Assembly (NCBI GenBank): GCA_033557465.1
Contig: CM066031.1
Span: 1,673,322,800-1,673,386,799 of the forward strand
Reading direction: 5' to 3'
DNA from: Ichthyophis bannanicus
Taxonomy: Eukaryota > Chordata > Amphibia > Gymnophiona > Ichthyophiidae
Length of the DNA: 64,000 bases
The position numbers and the translations under genes are program-made. Shown in pieces: positions 19,540 to 30,664 of the stretch; the stretch's first letter is position 1, and every line of letters starts with the position of its first letter. The notes beneath the pieces are model-generated. The model had not been told where the DNA came from, did not search any database, and saw only the letters and a list, made by a program, of their open reading frames with translations.

Positions 19540-21034
19540 AGTCACATTGTTCTTGTTCTGTCTTTTTCTCATGTCAGCTGTCCCTGTTCACTGGGGCTGG
19601 CGCCCCGTTCTGCCTGGCCTCGCCCCTCCTGGTCATCTTGCTCGTCAACCCTCAAATCTCATCTTCTGCCCATGTTCCTCTTCTCCCCGGCTATCCTCTC
19701 CTACCCCTTCCTTAATACTTCTACAACTTGCCCTATTAAACTGTCGATCACTACGTACAAAAACTCTTTTGGTAAATGATTTGATATCTCAACATGCCCT
19801 GGATCTTTTCTTCCTAACTGAAACATGGTTGAGAGAGGGTGAGGATTCCTTTCTCAACCGCTGTCTCCCACCAGGCTACTCCTTGCTATCTACTTCCCGC
19901 CGGGGGAGGGCCGGTGGAGGAGTTGCTGTTATCTATCGCTCCTCTCTCCCCCTTCTTGAGCTCTCTACTTCCTCCTCCCTGTCTTATCCGGAATCTCTGC
20001 TTCTCCGTTTAAATTCCTCCTCCCCTCCCTGTCACTTTCTTCTTATCTATGCTCTCCCGTCTATTGCTGCAGCCGCTTGGGACTCTCTTTTAGCTTCCAT
20101 TTTAGAGGCCTCATTGCAGTACTCCTCTCTTCTGATTTTAGGTGATTTTAATGTTCATGTTGACTCCCCTTCTACAGCGAGAGATCTTTCTTTCCTTACC
20201 TTTTTATCTGATCTATCTCTTCATCAGTTCGTCTCCTTCCCTACCCATATCGCTGGTCACTCTCTTGATCTCATCATTACCTCTACTTACACCCCTGTTC
20301 CTCCTCCTTCTCTTTCTTCCTTTCCTCTTCCCTGGTCTGATCATTTCTGTCTTCTCTTCTCCATCCCTATACCCTCCCCTCCACCCTCCACACTACCTGG
20401 TAATACTTCTATTACCAACCCAGGTCAACTCCTATCTGTCCGTAAGATTACCTCAGACACGTTATCCCATTTCCCTTCCTCTGCTTCTCTATTTACAGAA
20501 GACTTTGCATCTCGTTCTCTTGATGCCCAAGCACATCTTTGGCACTCTTCTCTTTCTTCTGCCCTGGATACTGTTGTTCCTTTATGTCTTCGTCAGACCC
20601 CTCGGCACCGTCCTCATCACCCTTGGTTCCACCCTGGTCTTCTTCTACATCGTAAACATCTCCGCCGTGCGGAACGCCTTTGGCGAAAACATCCATCCTT
20701 ACCTACACTACAGGCTTTCCGTTCTTGTCACCGACATTATCGTATCCTCCTTCATTCCGCTAAGCGTGACTACTACTCTCAGCTAATCTCTAATTCCTCC
20801 AATTCTTCCCGTCAACTGCATTCTGTTCTTCGTTCTCTTACTGCTTCCCACTCGATCTTATCCTCTCCTCCAGATCCCTCTGCGCTTGCCTCCTTCTTTA
20901 TCTCCAAGGTTCATACCCTTCGCCAATCTCTCCCCTTATGTCCTCCCCCCCTTTCCCCCCCCCCTCCAATGCCCTCCCCCTCTTCCCCTCTTTCTTCCCT
21001 CTCCAGCATTGTTACATTCTTGGTCCTCCTTTGA
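19540..21034 (+). pseudogene. L2 copy 2 endonuclease domain
   Basis: This frame encodes a hydrophobic lead followed by the endonuclease: LNCRSLRTKT, FLTETWLREGE, GGGVAVIYRS, LILGDFNVHVD, HSLDLIIT and PWSDHF, all in the expected order. The residues needed for metal and phosphate binding in this fold (E in TETW, D and N in GDFN, D and H in SDH) are present. The frame ends at 21032-21034 after a C-rich tract at about 20941-21000, and the RT follows in the +1 frame, so a single indel in the tract would explain the break. Confidence 0.85.
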
Positions 21035-22637
21035 GCCAATTTCCTCAGCCGTCCTGCTCAAGACCTTTCAGTCTATTCGTAAAACCAGATGCTCTGCTGA
21101 CCCTATTCCATCACAGTGGCTGCTTGAACCCTCATTGCACTTGTCCCCCTTTATTCTTTTAATTCTCAACTCTAGTCTGTCCTCTGGTGCTTTCCCTTCA
21201 CCATGGAAGCACGCTGTTGTCCGTCCAATTCAGAAATCGCACTCCTCTGATCCTACCACTCTCTCCAACTGGCGTCCTATTTCTAATCTCTGTTTTCTCT
21301 CAAAGCTTCTTGAGAAACTTGTTTTCCTTCAACTCTCCACTCACCTTGAAGCTTCCCTTACCCTCCACCCCCGGCAATCTGGTTTCCGCCCCGGTCACAG
21401 CACAGAGTCTATCCTTCTTTCTGTTCTTAATGAACGCCACTATGCATATGATCACGGTCTTATTACTCTTGCTGTATCTCTTGATCTTTCTGCGGCTTTT
21501 GATTTGGTGGATCATCGTACTCTCCTCACTCGTCTTCAAGAGGCAGGTATTTCAGGCACGGTTCTTCGATGGTTTCACTCTTTCCTTTTTGATCGTTCTT
21601 TCACTGTTGTTTCTGGGTCTGCTTCCCCGGCCCCGACTCCTCTTTTCTGTGGTGTCCCCCAAGGGTCTGTCCTTGCCCCACTTCTTTTTAATGTTTTCCT
21701 AGCACCTCTTGCTCTTGTTGTTCAGCAGTTCGGTATCTCTGCATATTATTATGCAGATGATATTCTTTTCTTACATCACACGGACTCTCTCACACCAGAT
21801 ATCTCCCCTCTCAATCACTGTCTTTCTGCTGTTGCATCTTGGTTCACATCCAATTTTCTTCATGTTAATCCCTCTAAATCTTTTACCACCTGGTTTACAT
21901 TAGGAAGTCCCTCTCCCTCGTATGCTCCGACTTTTTCCTCTCAGCCTATCCCTTTGGTCTCTTCCTTTCGTTACCTTGGTGTAGTTCTCGACTCTTCCCT
22001 TTCCTTTAAGGAACACATTTCTTCGGTTGTTCAACGGTCTTTTCTGTTTCTCAGACAACTGCGAGTTGTTCGCCCTTTTCTTTCTCCCTCTGCCTTAGCT
22101 ACCCTTCTGCTCACTCTGGTGATATCCCGGCTCGACTATTGTAATGTTGTTCTAGCAGGTTTGCCCCAGTCTCAACTCACCCGGATTCAGCGCATCCAGA
22201 ACACTGCAGTCCGTCTCTTAACCCATGCTTCCCGGTATGATCACGTCACCCCTCTCCTTATACAGCAACACTGGTTACCGGTACCGTTTCGTATCCAATA
22301 TAAGATTCTTACATTTGTCCACAGGGCTCTCCATACAGGTGTCCCCCTCTATCTTGCGGATCAAGTTCACTTCCATTCTTCTCACCGCTCTCTTCGCTCT
22401 ATTCACCTTGATCGTGTGTTTCTTCCTCCTCCCTCACATGCACATTTGGAATCCATCCGCTCTTCCGCTTTTTATTTTCTGGGCCCGTGGCTATGGAACT
22501 CGCTTCCTTCCTCCCTCCGGTGCGAAACATGTTTCCGGCTGTTCAAAACAAAACTTATCTGTTTAGTTTGGCATTTAACCTCCCCCCATAACGCTTGTTC
22601 CCTTCCCCCGCTCCCCTATTATTGTGTTTTGATGTGA
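20886..22637 (+). CDS. L2 copy 2 reverse transcriptase
   Basis: About 583 residues, of which the first 40 or so overlap the endonuclease frame and are probably not natural. The RT palm shows LSNWRPISNL, QSGFRPGHSTE, SLDLSAAFDLVDH, GVPQGSVLAPLLFNVF and the active site YYYADDILF. After these come SRLDYCNVVLAGLP and the conserved C-terminal WNSLPSSLR segment. No stop interrupts it. Catalytic aspartates are intact. As part of a LINE it would reverse-transcribe its own RNA at a nicked target. Confidence 0.88.
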   Translation: MPPSLSPRFIPFANLSPYVLPPFPPPLQCPPPLPLFLPSPALLHSWSSFEPISSAVLLKTFQSIRKTRCSADPIPSQWLLEPSLHLSPFILLILNSSLSSGAFPSPWKHAVVRPIQKSHSSDPTTLSNWRPISNLCFLSKLLEKLVFLQLSTHLEASLTLHPRQSGFRPGHSTESILLSVLNERHYAYDHGLITLAVSLDLSAAFDLVDHRTLLTRLQEAGISGTVLRWFHSFLFDRSFTVVSGSASPAPTPLFCGVPQGSVLAPLLFNVFLAPLALVVQQFGISAYYYADDILFLHHTDSLTPDISPLNHCLSAVASWFTSNFLHVNPSKSFTTWFTLGSPSPSYAPTFSSQPIPLVSSFRYLGVVLDSSLSFKEHISSVVQRSFLFLRQLRVVRPFLSPSALATLLLTLVISRLDYCNVVLAGLPQSQLTRIQRIQNTAVRLLTHASRYDHVTPLLIQQHWLPVPFRIQYKILTFVHRALHTGVPLYLADQVHFHSSHRSLRSIHLDRVFLPPPSHAHLESIRSSAFYFLGPWLWNSLPSSLRCETCFRLFKTKLICLVWHLTSPHNACSLPPLPYYCVLM

Positions 22638-22797
22638 TTATTTATTTGCCTGTTTTCTGTTCCTTTTCTCTTCTTTCCTGTTTTTAACATGATGGCGTTC
22701 TTTTCTATTTTCGCAGCTCTGTTATTTTTTAAGATTGTAAACCACCCAGATGCCTTCTGGTGTGGGTGGTATATCAAATTTTAATAAAACATAAACA

Positions 22798-24675
22798 TTC
22801 CCCAAGTACAGTCACCGCTAACAAACTTCATACCTCCAGCAGAGAAATACACTGCCAATCTTATTGCTACTATGAACACCACCACAGCCCCAAATGACCC
22901 ATGTCCTGCTTACTGGATCAGAATGATGCGTGCAGAACTCAGCCTAACTCTATCCTACCTCATCATGAAGCTCTCTTTCGCAGCAGGAACATTCCCAGCA
23001 ACTCTTAAACAAACGTCTATACGCCCTCTCCTAAAAAACAAACTTGACCCGACAAGGACAGACTCATATCGCCTGATCTCAAGCATACCCCTTCTAGCCA
23101 AACTTATCGAGAAGGTGGTTCAAATGCAGCTGCAGCAACACATTGACATATCAGCCCCTCTTGATCCATGCCAGCATGGTTTCAGAGAATCCCATGGTGT
23201 AGAGACTCTACTCACCGTACTTACCAACACTTTATCCAGAGGTATCGACAAAATTGAAAATGGGTTTGTACTCATCTTCCTCGATATTGCTGCCGCATTT
23301 GATTCTGTGAACCATGAGCAACTCCTCTCCCGCCTCCAAGAAAAGGGGATTCAGGGCTTAGCCTAGGAATGGTGTAAATCCTATCTAGCTGACCATTGGC
23401 AACATGTTCGGATAGGATCCTTAACATCTGAACCATTCCATCAACAGCAGGGAGTACCCCAAGGCTCCTCCCTGTCTGCTTTACTTTTCAACATATATAT
23501 GCAACCTATTTGTGATATCATCCGCTCATTTAATACATCCAGCCTGATCTATGCAGATGATGTCTTGATGTTCACCGCAATCAAAATTATGCACCCTGAC
23601 CTCTCCCCACTAATAGAGTGCTTCAACGCAATCACTGACTGGCTCTTATCCCAGAATCTGCGCATAAACTTTACGAAAACCAAGGTCCTATTCATAACCA
23701 AGAACAAGAACTTTTCTCCCGCCACTACCTTGAAGGTGTGAGATGCAGAGCTCCCATGTAAATCTGTGATACGCTACCTGGGTGTCACAATCGACCAATA
23801 GCTCATCTTCAAAGAACACATAAAGAATACCACCAAGTCCATCTACAATAAAATAATGACATTAAGGCACCTAAGACCTCTACTAGCCAGACGCTTGTAA
23901 CGCCACATTTTGATTATGCCATCATCATCCTGCACGGTCTCCCCAAAAGCACCCTCAATCCACTGCAGATGGCAATGAATGCAGCAGCCCGCATTCTCTG
24001 CGGCATGTCCAGAAGAGATCACATCATGCCCATATTTATGGAACTACATTGGCTACCGTTACACTGCAGGATCATCTACAAGGCACTACTCCTATCTTTT
24101 AAAGCAATTAACCGGTTATCACCCTCATCCCTCTCTGCACTCATCACCATCACCCCCAGTAACAGGCTGAGGTCAGTAGCAGCCAATACGCTGATTATTC
24201 CAGTTGAGTCTACTAAATGTACTCAAACAACTAGGAATACAGCCTTTACATTCTATGCCCCAAGGTGCTGGAATAACCTCCAACCTCATATCCGATCAAT
24301 CGGAGACCTCTCACAGTTCAGAAAAGCTCTTAAGCATCACTTGTTTAGCCTTCACTTCGTCCACCTTAACCTAACACAACCACCTCCCGCACCTCAACTC
24401 ACTCACGCAGCCTCTGACACTCCAACAACCTAACTCATGACGAAGTACACAACAGATCCGCCATCAGGCACACTCACAACGATTATTGATTACAAGGTCT
24501 TTTGAATTATGATTACCAACTTGTAATATAAACTGTAAATAGTTTTACAACAACCTCTGTGGTTGATTTGTATATAGTTACCCTTATTACAGTCCCAAGT
24601 TCACGATCCTGTTATAATGTAAGCACAAGATCTTTTGTTTAAGAGCCTGTAAATAAATAAAATAAATAAATAAAT
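22798..24675 (+). pseudogene. L2 LINE (copy 1), reverse transcriptase and 3' tail
   Basis: This continues the LINE broken at 19514. It shows APNDPCPAYWIR, SIPLLAKLIEKVVQ, a FLDIAAAFDSVNHEQL segment, then an in-frame TAG at about 23364-23366, followed by GVPQGSSLSALLFNIY and IYADDVLMF in the same frame. Later frameshifts (near 23740 and 23900) lead to the C-terminal part at 23969-24433. It ends in a (AAATA)n tail at about 24650-24675. The RT active site is kept but the gene is dead. Confidence 0.87.
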
Positions 24676-26180
24676 ACTTATTCCTAACTCCAGATAATTT
24701 ATGAATGTTAAATAGCAAAAGGTCCCAGTCAGACCCTAGGGCACTTCACTAGTGACCCTTTCCATGTGATAATTTAGTCCTACTCTGTTTCCTGTCTTTT
24801 AACCAGTTTACACATAACTTCCTACCAAGTACTGGCATAATCCTAGGAATATCATGATGAAATCTAAGAAAACAAAGAAGGATCAGAGATGACAAATCGG
24901 TCACCCTTAGCATGTACTCAAACTGTATTTCTGAAATATGTGTAAATACCCAAGAGGTAACACATTCCAGATGCAGAGTGAAGCTGAAATCTTTGTAGGT
25001 TATGTTACCTTTCAACCAGGCCAGTGAAAACAAGGCTATCCAACATGAGCTTAAGACTGCATACATCCTTTACTCAGCTGATCATACATGACTATGGACT
25101 AGAATGCAGAAAGACCTATTGTGATTTATCTAATAATGCATGCAGTTCATCTAGTTCCAAAGTATAAGGATACCTAGGTAGTGTCTTGCTGAAAATTAGT
25201 TTGTATAAAACTACATATGCGAAAAGTGCCTACATATTTTGCACATCAGTGCAGGGGCCGCAGATGGAGATAAAATGGCAAGGGCACTTTTGCCAATCCT
25301 ATGCACATATGCTATTTCCCCATTTCCTCACCCCTGGTCTATAAACACCCCCAGAAATACCTCATTAACCTAGCTAATAGTGCACACACTGTGAATTTAG
25401 TCCACATGGCCTTTTAGTTAGGCAGAAGTAGGCAAATTTCAGGCAAACCAGTTTATTCTGATAATTTTTTGGCTGGGTACATGTGCTATGCATTTAGAGG
25501 GCAATTTTCAAACCCATCTATAAATTCTGACTGCAAAGTTCTGACAGATTAGTAGAGCACAAATCAATCATTTTTTAAAAAAAGCAAACTTATTGGAAAG
25601 ACCATAAGCACACATGGTTGCCCTGCTGGCCACAACAGCAAAAGAAGGCTTCAATTAAAGATCTTAAAATATGGCATGTTTGTTTTTTAAAAATTAATGG
25701 ACCACATAACAGAATATTTAAAATATAAGTTTAAAAGGCAATAGCATGCAGCATAATCTCGATAGCTCTAAAGAGTTTGGGAGGGGGATTTATAGTCTAA
25801 TTTATATTGCATAAAGTGTTGATACTACGCATGCAAATATCTCAGGTATATTGATTTGAAGTACCCTAAAAACCTGATTGAGATTCATTGGTGAATATAA
25901 CTGGTTGAGGGAGAAAAAGGTAAAAACAAACTCTGTACATATCAAAATAATTGGAGGAAAATGTTTTATGATAATTCAACCCTGCACTGTTGACTGATTA
26001 GCTCCGGTATCACTGAAGAAAATAAACCTCTAAAAAACGAAAAGCCGCATCACAAGGAAACACTATATTATATTGTGCACCGAGCGAAGAGAGCAGCGAA
26101 TGCTCTAGGTCTAGGAGAAAAATCATTAAAGGTACAAAGTGTCTGGCTACGTAAAGTAAAGGACACCATAAAACGAATTT
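24676..26180. other. AT-rich spacer without recognisable features
   Basis: No gene, RNA or clear repeat could be supported over these 1.5 kb. A 105-residue frame on the minus strand at 24749-25066 has no recognisable motif. Confidence 0.4.
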
Positions 26181-26420
26181 CAACAGTTTTTGGGGGTCCT
26201 TTTCTCTTTAACTTATCTTTGGCATTTCTCTAAAAATGTATCTTGCCTCCGTTATGGAAGGGCAGAGTGGACAGACCGTTTTGTCTTTATCGTCGTAATT
26301 TTTCTCCGTTTCCATGCACTGAGCTCCCTAATTCCTGTTGAGGAGGTGAGCGAGACAGTAGATATGGAAGGACAGACTAGATAGGCCATGTGGTCTTTTT
26401 CTGTCATCATGTTTCTAAAA
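26181..26420 (+). repeat. Two CR1-type LINE 3' ends in tandem
   Basis: GGGCAGAGTGGACAGACCGT followed by TTTGTCTTTATCGTCG (26262-26297) and GGACAGACTAGATAGGCCAT followed by a TGGTCTTTTTCTGTCATCAT run (about 26368-26411) are both forms of the CR1 3' end also seen at 10520-10575. No coding part remains. Confidence 0.65.
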
Positions 26421-26839
26421 GACGGGGTATTTGAGAGAAATCACGGGTCTGCCCTGTCTGCTGCTTATGATCAGAAACAGAGAGGAAGAGTGGAGAAATC
26501 GGAAGCACTAACAGGGGCAGTCCTCTTCTTTCTTCCTCAGGGCCGCCACCACCGCACTTGTTCTTTATCACTGGGAGACAGCCACCTCCGGTTGTAAGAG
26601 GCAGAGAGACATTATTGCCAAAGGGAAGGGATTTATAAACCTATTCATGTTTTTATACGAAAAGACCGAACCGAGGCAGAAGAGGAAAGCCAGTGATAGC
26701 TCATGAAAGAGAGGGGCCGCTGGGGTCTTGAGCTGCTTTCTAGCCGGAGGTGAAATATACTTCTGAGGTCGCGCCCGAGAACAGCAGTCCAAAGACATAA
26801 CGGGAGCGCAGGAGAAAGTGCAACCCTCCTCACCCCTCA

Positions 26840-27180
26840 TTCAAAGACACGGCCAAAGTCCTGAACCACAACCACGGGAGAAGGAAAACCAACTACCACC
26901 AGCCCCGGCCCCGTTCCTACCTACCTTCAGCACCGCGCCTCGCTAACCCCTGGCACAAGCAAGTAGCGCCCCCGCGCGGCTGGAGGAAGTCCACAGCAGA
27001 CGGGCTGTGTTTACAGAGCTTAATTACAGTTACCAGCAGCGAGCGCTCCCTCCGAGAGGCGGAGCTTCCCTGCTCTCGCTTCAGGAATGGGCGAATAAAA
27101 GCAGCAATGCTGTAGGGGAGGTTCTACGTCATTCCGGAAGTGCAGAGTGAGAGTGGTGACAGGAAGGATGGACTCAAGGT
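26840..27180. promoter_or_regulatory. Candidate CpG-rich promoter with CRE and ETS motifs
   Basis: The stretch is rich in G+C and CpG compared with its AT-rich surroundings. A CRE-like TACGTCAT (27125-27132) is directly followed by CCGGAAGTG (27134-27142), a classic ETS site; this pair is typical of vertebrate TATA-less promoters. On the minus strand, AAGGTAGGT near 26925 would make a good splice donor for a short first exon. No downstream exon could be identified on either side, so whether a host gene starts here is open. Confidence 0.45.
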
Positions 27181-27501
27181 CTCCAAACCTAACATAATCA
27201 AAGATGGTCCACGAAGACCGAGCAACCATAAACGTAGGATCCTACCCTACAGGAAATATCAGACCACAAAGTTTATGCTATATCAACTAGCCCCCAATCC
27301 TGATAATTGTTATTTTCTCTATGCTGTTATTACTACTATGTAAATTATTTCTTCTTTTTTTTTTACTTTAACCACTTCAGAGTAAATATCCAGCAGCAAG
27401 GTCATTATTTTAATTTTAAAGATATAACTGGCTGTTCAAAGTTTCTGCACAGTACGTAGTTAAGCAGATTTATATATTTGGGATTTTAAAAAAAAGTCAT
27501 A
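27181..27501. other. Unassigned spacer
   Basis: It carries a short open stretch that starts at 27140 and shows no known domain. A T-run (27353-27364) follows. If the candidate promoter fires rightward, this would be its first transcribed region. Confidence 0.35.
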
Positions 27502-27806
27502 GGTAAAACGGATCCTTCAGATCCCCTGGTTTTAGGTAATATTATCTTAAATCGGATCCACGGAGGATCTAGCTTTTACCTAATTAGCTGTAGAGAGATA
27601 AGTAGGAATTGGCTATTGTGCATCATCAATCAGGTTTCTAATTCAGTAGTGAAAGACTTAAATGCGGTGGATCTAACTTGATTCTTTCACAGCTGGATTA
27701 GAAACCTGGCCAGGCCCTATTTAAATCTCAGCAGCTAAGTAGGTAAAAGCTGAATCCTTCATGGATCTGATTTAAGGTAGTTATTACCTCGATCCAGTTT
27801 TTACCC
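27502..27806. repeat. Foldback element, about 305 bp
   Basis: Almost the whole element is one imperfect palindrome. The left arm (GGTAAAACGGATCC onward, with CTTTTACCTAATTAGCTG) pairs with the right arm (CTAAGTAGGTAAAAG to GGATCCAG-like TTTTTACCC). The inner words CAGGTTTCTAATTCAG and CTGGATTAGAAACCTG also pair. It contains no gene. It looks like a foldback MITE; the family is unknown. Confidence 0.78.
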
Positions 27807-27829
27807 AGCCCCTGCAGAAATCCAAAACT

Positions 27830-27945
27830 GTATGGGGTAGGTGTAGGGACCAGGAGAGAGACCTCAGGATGATCATATCCAACAATCTCATGGTAACAAA
27901 ACAGCTTTATAAGGCAGTGGGATGTTAGGCTGCATTGTTGCAGTT
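27830..27945 (+). repeat. CR1 LINE fragment
   Basis: The words GAGACCTCAGGATGATCAT and AAAACAGCTTTATAAGGCAG match the region of the CR1 at 9773-9860 that encodes DLGV and the KQCDKA segment. It is a short dead fragment. Confidence 0.55.
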
Positions 27946-28429
27946 ATTAAGTGGGCTCAAGTAAAGGTTAACCTGCGGGTAGTTGCCTCTAGGTTTTATT
28001 GGCAAGGTGCAACTAACAGTAGAGTGGCAGACTTTTCTCCCATGCAGTAAGGCTACAGCACCTGGTAACAAGCATGTCTCTGGAGCCTATGGACACTAAA
28101 CAATGCCATTGAAGGCCCAGCCTGGAGGTGCAAGCCTTCCTATGGAAAGGGGGAAGGGAGAGTAGATACTAGGCAATGCTCTTTTCAGTTTTTGGGTCAT
28201 GCTGCATGACCCAGAAAACTGCAGCAAGCATCATAGTAGCTGTGGAAACTCAACAGAACATAAGTACTAGTTGAGCTTTTTTATATTAAATAAATAAAAT
28301 ACATTTCAATTGCTTTATTTAGCTGGTTTTATATATCGCCTTTCTCCAGGTCAAACAGTGTACATGACATAAAATATATAGTAGTGGCTACATTGAAATA
28401 CAGGGAACATGGAGAAAAGAATTTGGAAA
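27946..28429. other. Spacer with one hairpin
   Basis: No gene is supported. A 17-bp imperfect hairpin, CAGTTTTTGGGTCATGC and its complement, lies at 28186-28221. A reversed LINE-tail-like stretch (TTTATTTAGCTGGTTTTATATATCG) is at 28313-28340. Confidence 0.45.
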
Positions 28430-28905
28430 AAGGCACTATAGCCCTCCAACTCAAACAGAAGAAATGGGCAGAGACTTGGGCAAAGATATTGCAAAGGTAG
28501 TAATGAAGAGAAGTGATGATACTGAGTGATTTTAATCTAGCAGATGTTGATTGGAGCATCCCATGTGCAAATTTGGAAATATGTAGAAAGATTATTGATG
28601 CCTTAGAAAAGGCTTTGCTCAAGACAGTTGGTGATGGAATGCACGAGGGACATGTCAATGCTGGATCACCAATGGGGATAGTGTAGCTAAAGTCCATGTG
28701 GTTGTTCATTTGAGCAGCAGTAATTACCACACCGTGTGGTCTGAAGTAAAAGCAAAGGCAGAGTTCAATCACAACAAACTCAAAATTCCTAGATTTCAAG
28801 AATGCTGACTTCACTAAAATGGGAAAGTACCTGAAGGAAGAGGAGGAGATAAGAGAAGTGGAAAGGCAGTGGGCTAAAGTGAAAGACTATACTGTATGTA
28901 AGGAA
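28430..28905 (+). pseudogene. CR1-type LINE remnant, endonuclease region
   Basis: Broken plus-strand frames show LSDFNLADVDWSIP (about 28519-28560), an EKALLKTVGDG segment, a PMGIV-like segment and then FKNADFTKMGKYLKEEEE with a basic acidic tail. This order matches the end of the CR1 endonuclease and the linker before RT. No RT follows directly. The frame of 161 residues on the opposite strand is a shadow. Confidence 0.65.
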
Positions 28906-28959
28906 AATAAATAAAAAGAGGAAAAGGAAAGTAATATGGATCTCTGAAAATGTGGTTGC

Positions 28960-29115
28960 AAAAAAAAGGCAGTATTCACAAAATTCAGAAGATTAGAAAA
29001 AGAAGAACACAGAAAAGACTCCACATACCCTGGCTTAGGAGTGAGGTTCATGACTGTCATGGTATGCGCAAATCTAACCCATTTGGAGAAATTGCCCCAC
29101 AAAAGGCTGTTTGTA
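28960..29115 (+). repeat. Dispersed repeat, second copy at 33020-33120
   Basis: TTCATGACTGTCATGGTATG and CCATTTGGAGAAATTGCCCC recur with few changes at 33060-33110. Both copies lie next to CR1-like pieces, so this may be part of a CR1 element or of a composite. There is no coding sense. Confidence 0.6.
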
Positions 29116-29289
29116 GACAACTTGAAACTCTATAAGTCCCAGTAATAAACATCTGCCAGAACAACTCCATCTAGTAAAAAGCTTCTCAGATGACATCAGG
29201 ATTACTTTTGGTCCAAACAAACGTGCTAAGGCAATCTTTGCCTCCAAAGATTTTCTTTCAATCTTGGAGAACAACTGAAAACATTTCTC

Positions 29290-29760
29290 TAACTAATGAC
29301 TGTAGCAAAGGAACTTGAATATGGTATATATAAATATCTAGGAGTAGAGGAAGGAGCAACAAGCCAGCATAAAGTATTGAGAGAAAAAGACCAGTAAAGA
29401 GTATTACAGAAGACTGAAACCGATTCTGAAATGTGCACTAACCTCAAAGTATAAGATACAAGATATCAATCAGCTTGCAATCTCCATAATCTTGTATTGC
29501 TTAGAAATTGTAGAGTGGCCTCAGAAATATCTTGAGAAACTAAATGTACGAACAAGAATACTTTTCCATGCCTACAAGATGGTTTACAAGAATCTGTGTA
29601 TGCGAAGACTACATCCCTAGAGTTGAAGGAAGAAGAGGCCTCACAGAAATTGCTTATACATACAGAGTAATTTAGGATAGCTATCCAGAGGGTCGCCATG
29701 AGTCGACTCCGACTTGATGGCACTTAACAGCAGAGTAACCATCATAGGCCTATTTAACAG
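29290..29760 (+). pseudogene. Degenerate non-LTR LINE remnant with distinctive tail
   Basis: Plus-strand fragments read YYRRLKPILKC, INQLAISIILYCLEIVEWP, then LEKLNVRTRILFHAYKMVYK and VEGRRGLTEI. This is the post-RT region of LINEs with a KTR-x-L and GGRGL block (R2/R4 or Dong-like clades, from memory). The 3' end GGGTCGCCATGAGTCGACTC followed by GACTTGATGGCACTTAAC (29690-29729) is a known style of LINE/SINE tail. Clade assignment is weak. Confidence 0.5.
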
Positions 29761-30660
29761 TTTCAACAGATCCAAATGCACAGAAAGTGTTGCAATATGA
29801 AAGTTAACAATCAAAATCTCTCTCCATTATTAAAATAGGACAGGCATTCCAACGAGCCGAAGGAATGAATGAGAATCCACCAGTATCTACAGAGAAGGAA
29901 GCAACTGAATTTGCAAAACAAGAGAAGAAGGCCCTTAAAAATTAGATCAGCAAGTGTAGAACAAGTGGCAAATACAAAGCATTACTCCAGGAGCCATTTG
30001 TTCATTATATAAGGACAGATGAGTAGTTAAAGAGAGGTGACTTTAGACCTAAGAATGACAGTTAATAGTTGCAGCCCAGGACAGTTGATTATGGACGAGA
30101 TGGTTCACAGCGAGCATAGAGAAGCCTGGTAAAAGAGCTGGACATGGTTACCTTGTAGCTGTTGGTGAAAGTAGAATATTTCTATACAAAAAGCACACAA
30201 CAAGGTGGCATGTCTTATGCATTGGAAACTTTGTAAGCACTATAACTTTGTTGTTATACCAGAAACACACTAGGATCATGACTCTAAGAGAATAATGGAG
30301 AATGCAAAAGGTTTGATAACTGTTCTACAAATTTTCAAAAATTGTTTGCTTTAGAAATTAAATGTGCTATTTCTTAATGAATTTGATACGCTGAATTCAA
30401 ATATGATAGTGAAATTGGTCAATTAGCTCCTGTTTCTATGATATGTTGAAGAATGTACATTTTACCACTATGTATGGTGAAAATCGAGCCTAAATCCTTA
30501 GATGTAAATCAAAATCTTATTACAAATGAAACTTTGCAAAATAACAAGCATGTTTTTATAAAATAAAGTTCATAAACGTACTTAGAAGAAACAGAGGAGT
30601 AATTATGTCTGCAATTTAACTTTCATTAAGAACATTTGTAAGTACATTTTAGCAATTTTT
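29761..30660. other. AT-rich spacer
   Basis: No gene or named repeat could be supported. It forms the 3' flank of the conserved protein family member on the minus strand. Confidence 0.4.
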
Positions 30661-30664
30661 GTTC

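Larger units (their letters stand above)
19515..22797 (+). mobile_element. L2 LINE (copy 2), nearly full length
   Basis: It starts near GCGGCACCAAGTCCC and ends in a tail with the GTAAACCACCCAGATGCC and GTGGGTGGTATATC stem, then AATAAAACA. It encodes endonuclease and reverse transcriptase with one frame change between them. Inserted inside L2 copy 1 in the same orientation, it has one of the best-preserved LINE frames in the window. No convincing long target duplication was seen at its ends. Confidence 0.87.

Noticed and set aside
26568..26840. 90-residue minus-strand frame next to the candidate promoter
   Set aside because: No recognisable domain, start context or conservation evidence; kept out as unsupported.
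28329..28814. 161-residue minus-strand frame
   Set aside because: It is antisense to the recognisable CR1 endonuclease remnant.
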